DNA from: Anisodus tanguticus
Lineage: Eukaryota > Streptophyta > Magnoliopsida > Solanales > Solanaceae
DNA length: 64,000 nt
Assembly (NCBI GenBank): GCA_034509755.1
Contig: CM067556.1
Location: 8,269,501-8,333,500 of the forward strand
Reading direction: 5' to 3'
The position numbers and the translations under genes were made by a program. Of the stretch, positions 59,036-64,000 are shown piece after piece (position 1 is the first letter of the stretch; each line of letters begins with the position of its first letter). Under the pieces are notes generated by a model, which ran no database searches, had not been told where the DNA came from, and was given only the letters and a program-made list of their open reading frames with translations.

Positions 59036-59630
59036 ATATTACATATTGTTGACAAGTTGAAAATGACATCTAATCGGACTGCCTGTAGACTTTTTCTCCA
59101 CCCAAATGCAATTTATCCTTTAACTCAATGGCGTAACAGTAGTTATTTCGTAATGCACATTAATAAAGATAAATAGGTGTGGTCATGAAAAGATTTGAAT
59201 TTGTGGAACATTAATCATTTGTGGTCCTATAGTAGTATAGTACCACCTCATCCCAAATAAAAATTGAGGAGTAGGGGTCAAGGGAGAGGGTGGAGATAAA
59301 AAAATTGTACTCGTTATACTGAACATACGATAAATATTATTAGGTCAATGCAAGAGATCCAGGCAGAAAAGGTCAATGCAAGAGATCCAGGGTATTGAAG
59401 AGCATCATGGAAAACAAGCAATGACCTTCTCACATCCTGCGACTCATTACAATCAACTTAGGTGGAAAACTATAAAGAGGGAAGAGAAGAAAACCAATGC
59501 TTAGTCTAGACTAACTCATAAGAACAAAAAAGCCGTTTGAGCATCTCCAGTCTCTCTGCCATTGAATGAGCTATATATCTGAATAGAAAAAACAAAACAA
59601 AAAGAGAAACAAGAAACTGCAGCTAAATAA
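58060..59630. other. Intergenic region between pseudokinase and ATP synthase beta genes
   Basis: Both flanking genes are on the minus strand, so this holds the pseudokinase promoter and the ATPB 3'UTR. It is A+T-rich with an AT microsatellite (about 59004-59032). I see no clear TATA box or further gene. Confidence 0.55.
59343..59391. repeat. 28-bp tandem repeat, two units
   Basis: GGTCAATGCAAGAGATCCAGG at 59343-59363 recurs at 59371-59391, separated by GCAGAAA-type spacer. It is probably within the far 3' flank of ATPB. Confidence 0.9.
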
Positions 59631-62600
59631 TCAACTAGCTGACTCCTTTGCTATCTTCTCAGCCTTAGCAATGACTTCTTCTATACCCCCAACCATGTAA
59701 AACGCTTGCTCCGATAGGTCATCATATTTCCCGTCCAGGACACCCTGCTCAGAATGAAAATCCAAATGAAAATGAAGTTTAACATTATATACAGAATGAA
59801 TATCTGCTCAATGAAGCCAACAACAGTTAATGGTTAAATTACAGCAGAAATGAAGTAGATACACATCTTCATTACCTGAAAACTTTGGATGCTCTCTTTC
59901 AACTCCACATACTTTCCAGGGGCTCCAGTAAATACTTCTGCAACGTGGAAAGGCTGGCTCAAGAACCTCTGAATTTTACGGGCACGAGCAACAATTAATT
60001 TATCATCTTCACTCAGTTCATCCATTCCCAGAATGGCAATAATATCCTGGAGATTCTTGTAGTTCTGGAGGACCTTTTGTACACCTCTTGCAGTGTTGTA
60101 ATGATCTTCACCTAGGATATGAGGAGAAAGCATACGGGAAGTAGAATCTAAAGGATCCACAGCAGGATAAATACCAAGCTCGGAAATCTGCATAAGGAGA
60201 AAATGATGATGTTAATAAAATAGTGTCTATAGTGTTTTTCTGAAACATACTGCCAATATAAGAAACTAACCTGCCGAGACAACACAGTTGTAGCATCAAG
60301 GTGAGCAAATGTGGTAGCAGGGGCTGGATCAGTCAAATCATCAGCAGGCACATAGATAGCTTGAACTGATGTGATAGACCCCTTCTTGGTTGTAGTGATC
60401 CTCTCTTGAAGCCCTCCAAGATCTGTAGCTAAAGTTGGCTGGTAACCGACCGCAGAGGGAATACGACCAAGCAAAGCAGACACCTCAGAGTTGGCCTAGA
60501 GCAGTCCCAGAGAAAGGGAAAGAATGAGAAATAATTTTATCAAAGTTTAGGCAATTCTAAAAGTAAAATAGAACTAAGGTATTTGAAAAGATATCTCACT
60601 TGAGTGAACCGAAAAATATTATCAATGAAAAGGAGCACATCTTGCCCTTCAGCATCTCGGAAGTGTTCGGCAACTGTCAGTCCAGTGAGCCCAACACGAG
60701 CACGAGCACCAGGAGGTTCATTCATTTGACCATATACCAAAGCACATTTGCTTTCACTCTGTGGATAAGTTTACATGCAAAATCAGCCAATTGCAAGCAA
60801 TGTATGCACTGATGTATAGAGAAGCAAACGTCATCTACAGACCTGCTTATCACCAAGCTTAATAACACCACTCTCAATCATTTCTCTGTACAAATCATTA
60901 CCCTCCCGAGTACGTTCACCAACACCAGCAAACACTGAGAAACCACCTGAGGACGAGATGCGAATATAAAATTAAATTAACTTAAGGAAAGAGAATACAT
61001 GAAGATTTCTTTTATTCCTAGTGCAACTAGTAACAAACCATGGGCCTTTGCAACGTTGTTAATAAGCTCCATAATAAGCACTGTCTTTCCAACACCTGCA
61101 CCACCAAAAAGTCCAATCTTTCCACCTCTTTGATACGGAGCAAGTAGATCTACCACCTGTCATAAAAAAACAGCTAAATCATACTACCAGACAGTAGACA
61201 ACAACATGATTTATGCATTCAACAGCAAATGATTTGTATATCGCCTTTCAACAGCATTTCCACATGAAAATATATACTTCGTAAATTGCACATGCTAATC
61301 AAATATTTGCTTTTCCTGTTTTGCTTCCACCAAAAGTGTAGAGATGAGGATAGATGACTGGAAGCTGTAAGATTGGGATGGGTTCAGCTCCTAATATACA
61401 AACAAGTATCATGTACCTTGATTCCAGTCACAAGGATCTGTTGCTCAGTTGCTTGCTCAACAAAAGATGGAGCTTCGCGGTGAATCGGGAGAAAATGTTC
61501 CGTTTCTGTAGATCCACAGCATCTCAATAAAGCAAACATTTAAAAAGAAAAGACAACATAAAAAGGGTAAAGGCTCATCTAAATCAAGATGAAAAATGAA
61601 ATTGGAAAAAGAAAGTTACATATCACATAGTGCCATTAACAGGAAAACAAATGATTTTAGCTAATGGCCAGATTCTTACTTATATCACCCCTTTCATCAA
61701 TGGGCTCTCCAATGACATTCATTATACGACCAAGTGTAGACCTGCCAACAGGCACCTGCCATTTCAAAACCAAGATTAGAAGGATTACGAGCACGCCAAA
61801 CTAGCAAACATCCTCTTCAGAGAAAAGGACCCTATATGAATTCTGAAATAAAATAAATGCGGGAAAAAAATGTAAAGACGACATAAGTATCACAAAAGAC
61901 CACATTTTTATGGTCAACTAATTGAGAGACAATATATTGTAACCTAAGTTACATATGGTATGAGTAAGTGTAACCTTTTAACCAATTTTTAGTGTTACTT
62001 TGAAAAATCCACACAAATCCATACCCAAATCACATCTAACGGGTATGGATATTTTTTACTTTTTTGCGGAGTTGAATTCCGGAAATCTTGTTTGACCATA
62101 AAATTCCAGAATTTTTCGGAATCTGAAAAACACCAAAAAGTTGTTTTCACTCCAAATCACTCACAAAAATCCAAAGACAACTCCAATTTTCACATACCAT
62201 TTTTTACTTTGAAAACAAAAACTACGTACTTTTTTCAAATAATCACAATATTCATGGAAAAACGGGCCCTATGGATCCTGTGTAACGAAATATAGCTTTG
62301 TAAATAAAATGCAATGTCAAGCATAGAAAGTAAGCGAGATAATGAAATTACTGTAATAGGTGATCCAGTATTGAGGACTCTTTGACCACGCACAAGTCCT
62401 TCCGTTCCATCCATAGCAATAGTCCTAACCATATTTTCTCCCAAATGTTGAGCAACCTCAAGTACCAACCTAATATCATTATCCAACACCTCTAACGCCG
62501 TTAAAATAGGCGGGAGCCCTTCATCGAACCGAACATCCACAACAGCACCGATCACCTGACATACACTCCCAATGGCACCGGCGCCAGTGTACTCATCAGT

Positions 62601-62813
62601 GACCTTTCCGCCGGTTTCCTTAATCGTCGGAGGAAGTTTCTTCTGAGGTTCCGGTGCCACCTTCACCGCCGCAGCTGTAGCGTAGTTGACGGCGGAGTGG
62701 AGAAGGTGGCCGGCAGTGGAGGGGCGATGAATAGGGCTTGTGATTGAGGATTTTGAGAAAGAGTGACGTAGGGATGAACGGAGCATGGAGGAGAGGAACC
62801 TTCTAGAAGCCAT
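59631..62813 (-). CDS. ATPB: Mitochondrial ATP synthase subunit beta, nuclear gene, 9 exons
   Basis: Exons: 62352-62813, 61680-61755, 61417-61505, 61039-61156, 60843-60946, 60600-60758, 60271-60495, 59876-60187 and 59631-59744. All are GT-AG, phases close, 552 aa. It is the catalytic subunit of F1, making ATP from ADP and phosphate on the matrix side of the inner membrane. Residues 1 to about 55 are an arginine/serine-rich targeting presequence ([19 protein letters not shown]). The beta-barrel domain carries [17 protein letters not shown]. The P-loop GGAGVGKT is in exon 4, the catalytic-glutamate block [11 protein letters not shown] in exon 5, Walker [10 protein letters not shown] in exon 6 and the helical DELSEDD loop in exon 8 (the usual plant form of DELSEED). 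No damage was seen. Start is the first ATG and gives a standard presequence. Confidence 0.97.
62080..62275 (-). repeat. Dispersed MITE-like repeat in ATPB intron 1
   Basis: The minus strand runs from AGGGCCCGTTTTTCCATGAA through alternating A- and T-rich phrases to TTTTATGGTCAAACAAG. I associate this pattern with a common Solanaceae non-autonomous repeat beginning GGGCCCGTTTGG. The ends are not cleanly inverted and no target duplication was found. Confidence 0.4.
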
Positions 62814-63126
62814 GATTATTGTGAATGTGAGTGAGGTGTAGTGATCATAGTGACATGTTACATTTGTATGGGTGAATGAGTGAGTGAAGGAAGTGAATAA
62901 AAGAGAATTCAGTTGGAAGACAAACGATTTATTCTGCGGAGACCTCGTTCAAACACCACGTGTTCGTACCATTCGCTGTTTTCAGTTTAGCTGCTCAGTT
63001 ATAGCTCCCTTAAGTATACACACAACAATTTTGGATTCTTATCCGCTTGGACAGCTCAATTGGTTATCAAGGGAATATTTGGAAAATAATTTCGATACTT
63101 TAAATTTGCCAAACGTTACCAAATAG
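62814..63126. other. ATPB promoter region
   Basis: Immediately upstream of the ATPB start on the minus strand. I see no clear TATA box and could not identify the site II (TGGGCY) elements often found in plant mitochondrial-protein promoters. Confidence 0.5.
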
Positions 63127-63388
63127 TTATTCCGTCACAATTTATATGGCATTTTTCATTTTTTTGAGTTAATTTAATTAAATTTTGAAGTTAAATTAAT
63201 TAGATTAACTTAATATTTTAATATTAAAATTTATATATTTGAAAATTAGTACATAAAAAGTATTATAAGTTGCAACTTTGCTCATATCAATTTAGTAAAA
63301 AAATATATCTTAAAATGTTGATCAAAGCTCATACAGTTTGAATCTCGGGAAGTGAAAAATGCCACATAAATTGAGACATAGGGAGTAT
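63127..63388. mobile_element. Stowaway-like MITE, left end shortened
   Basis: The left TIR is TTCCGTCACAATTTATATGG with CATTTTTCA. The right end reads, reverse-complemented, CTCCCTATGTCTCAATTTAT with GTGGCATTTTTCACTTCCCG. About 30 bp are shared. The CTCCC start is eroded at the left; TA flanks both sides. Interior A+T-rich, non-coding. Confidence 0.72.
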
Positions 63389-63901
63389 TATAGTATATGT
63401 GTTAGATTGACAGAAACAACAACAAAAGAGATTTAACCATAAAGAAAGTCCCTTCAAATCCTAAAATATGCAACAACAAAAACTCAATACTAAAAAAATA
63501 CTAGCATAAATTGCACATCTAAAAGTTACACCAAATTCTAGAAAAAAATAGCAACAATTTAAAAAAAAAATGTATCTCTAAATATAAGTTTCCACTGAAT
63601 TTCATTCTTTTTCGTGGTTCAGGTCAAATCTAACCGATAAAATTAGGTAAATATTTAACGAGAACTAAAAATATTAATTTTGACAAATTTAAAGGGTCAA
63701 AACTGTTCGGTACATACTTAAGAAACTATTTTTAACATATCCTCAAACATACGAGACTATTTTGTCATTTTCCCGGTTAGCTGCACATTTTATCCTTGTA
63801 TTATCGCTGATGTTTGTTTCTGTTTTTTTTTTAAAAAAAAACTGTCTAAATATCATTAATATTTTCTCTTTTTTATGATTTGTATGCACAGTGAAAGTAT
63901 A
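63389..63901. other. A+T-rich intergenic sequence
   Basis: No gene or repeat recognised beyond poly-A/T runs (for example 63828-63842). Confidence 0.5.
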
Positions 63902-64000
63902 CCGTGATATACACAGCATATACAATGCCTTGTGTATACCGTGTATATCACGGAAACACAAGACAAAACAGTCTGTGATATACATGCCAAGTATATCACG
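63902..64000. repeat. Cluster of GTATATCACG palindromes at the window edge
   Basis: CCGTGATATACAC (63902-63914) and GTGTATATCACGG (63941-63953) form a perfect 13-bp inverted repeat. A second pair, CTGTGATATAC (from 63973) and GTATATCACG (63991-64000), follows at once. The window ends inside the array. Confidence 0.85.

Noticed and set aside
1..64000. CRISPR arrays, bacterial operons, intact tRNA genes
   Set aside because: None expected in plant nuclear DNA and none seen; tRNA-like boxes are confined to SINE-type sequences.

Overview
The window is nuclear DNA of a flowering plant, most likely Solanaceae. Genes are split by GT-AG introns. Intergenic space is A+T-rich and full of Ty1/copia remnants, RTE-type LINE tails ending in TTG repeats, tRNA-derived SINEs, hAT and Stowaway-type elements, and a TRIM. 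The repeated LINE 3' end and the SINE types are those I associate with Solanaceae. Species cannot be decided from the sequence alone.

Six protein-coding genes can be reconstructed with every exon phase closing. (1) A RING-CH (MARCH-type) membrane E3 ligase, + strand, 5312-8281, 7 exons. (2) Translation initiation factor eIF5, - strand, 9566-10915, with a long 5'UTR intron reaching 12256. (3) An EFM4/METTL10-type eEF1A lysine methyltransferase, - strand, 17168-23357, 7 exons, 338 aa. (4) A PADRE (DUF4228) protein with a myristoylation-type N terminus, - strand, 32615-33166, one exon. (5) An ankyrin-repeat, integrin-linked-kinase-like protein, - strand, 46451-58059, 11 exons, 399 aa, whose kinase domain has lost the catalytic motifs. 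(6) The mitochondrial ATP synthase beta subunit, - strand, 59631-62813, 9 exons, 552 aa. Their roles (ubiquitination, translation initiation, elongation-factor methylation, stress signalling, respiration) are unrelated; I see no pathway cluster.

Between the genes: a decayed copia element at the left edge (1-2905); RTE LINE tails with clear target-site duplications (4490-4589, 7201-7739, 57543-57670); a decayed gypsy-type gag remnant (12900-14580); a second RTE fragment (15035-15826); a short piece resembling mitochondrial large-subunit rRNA (16595-16795); a near-complete hAT element with an 8-bp duplication (24003-27371); a second copia element (29351-32396); a composite nest (33962-41077) where a - strand copia element holds an unidentified insert, a probable solo Tat/Ogre LTR and an inverted gag fragment; a TRIM (42311-42623); a 3.2-kb RTE LINE (42890-46103); and a full-length but defective copia element (47607-52084, target duplication AAAAG) inside the last intron of the ankyrin pseudokinase.

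The points most worth following up are the ankyrin pseudokinase that remains open despite a 4.5-kb insertion in its last intron, and the tandem duplication of the RING-CH promoter and first exon, which creates a 34-codon upstream ORF ending mid-RING. I did not find a convincing new multi-gene system; most of the novelty here is structural.
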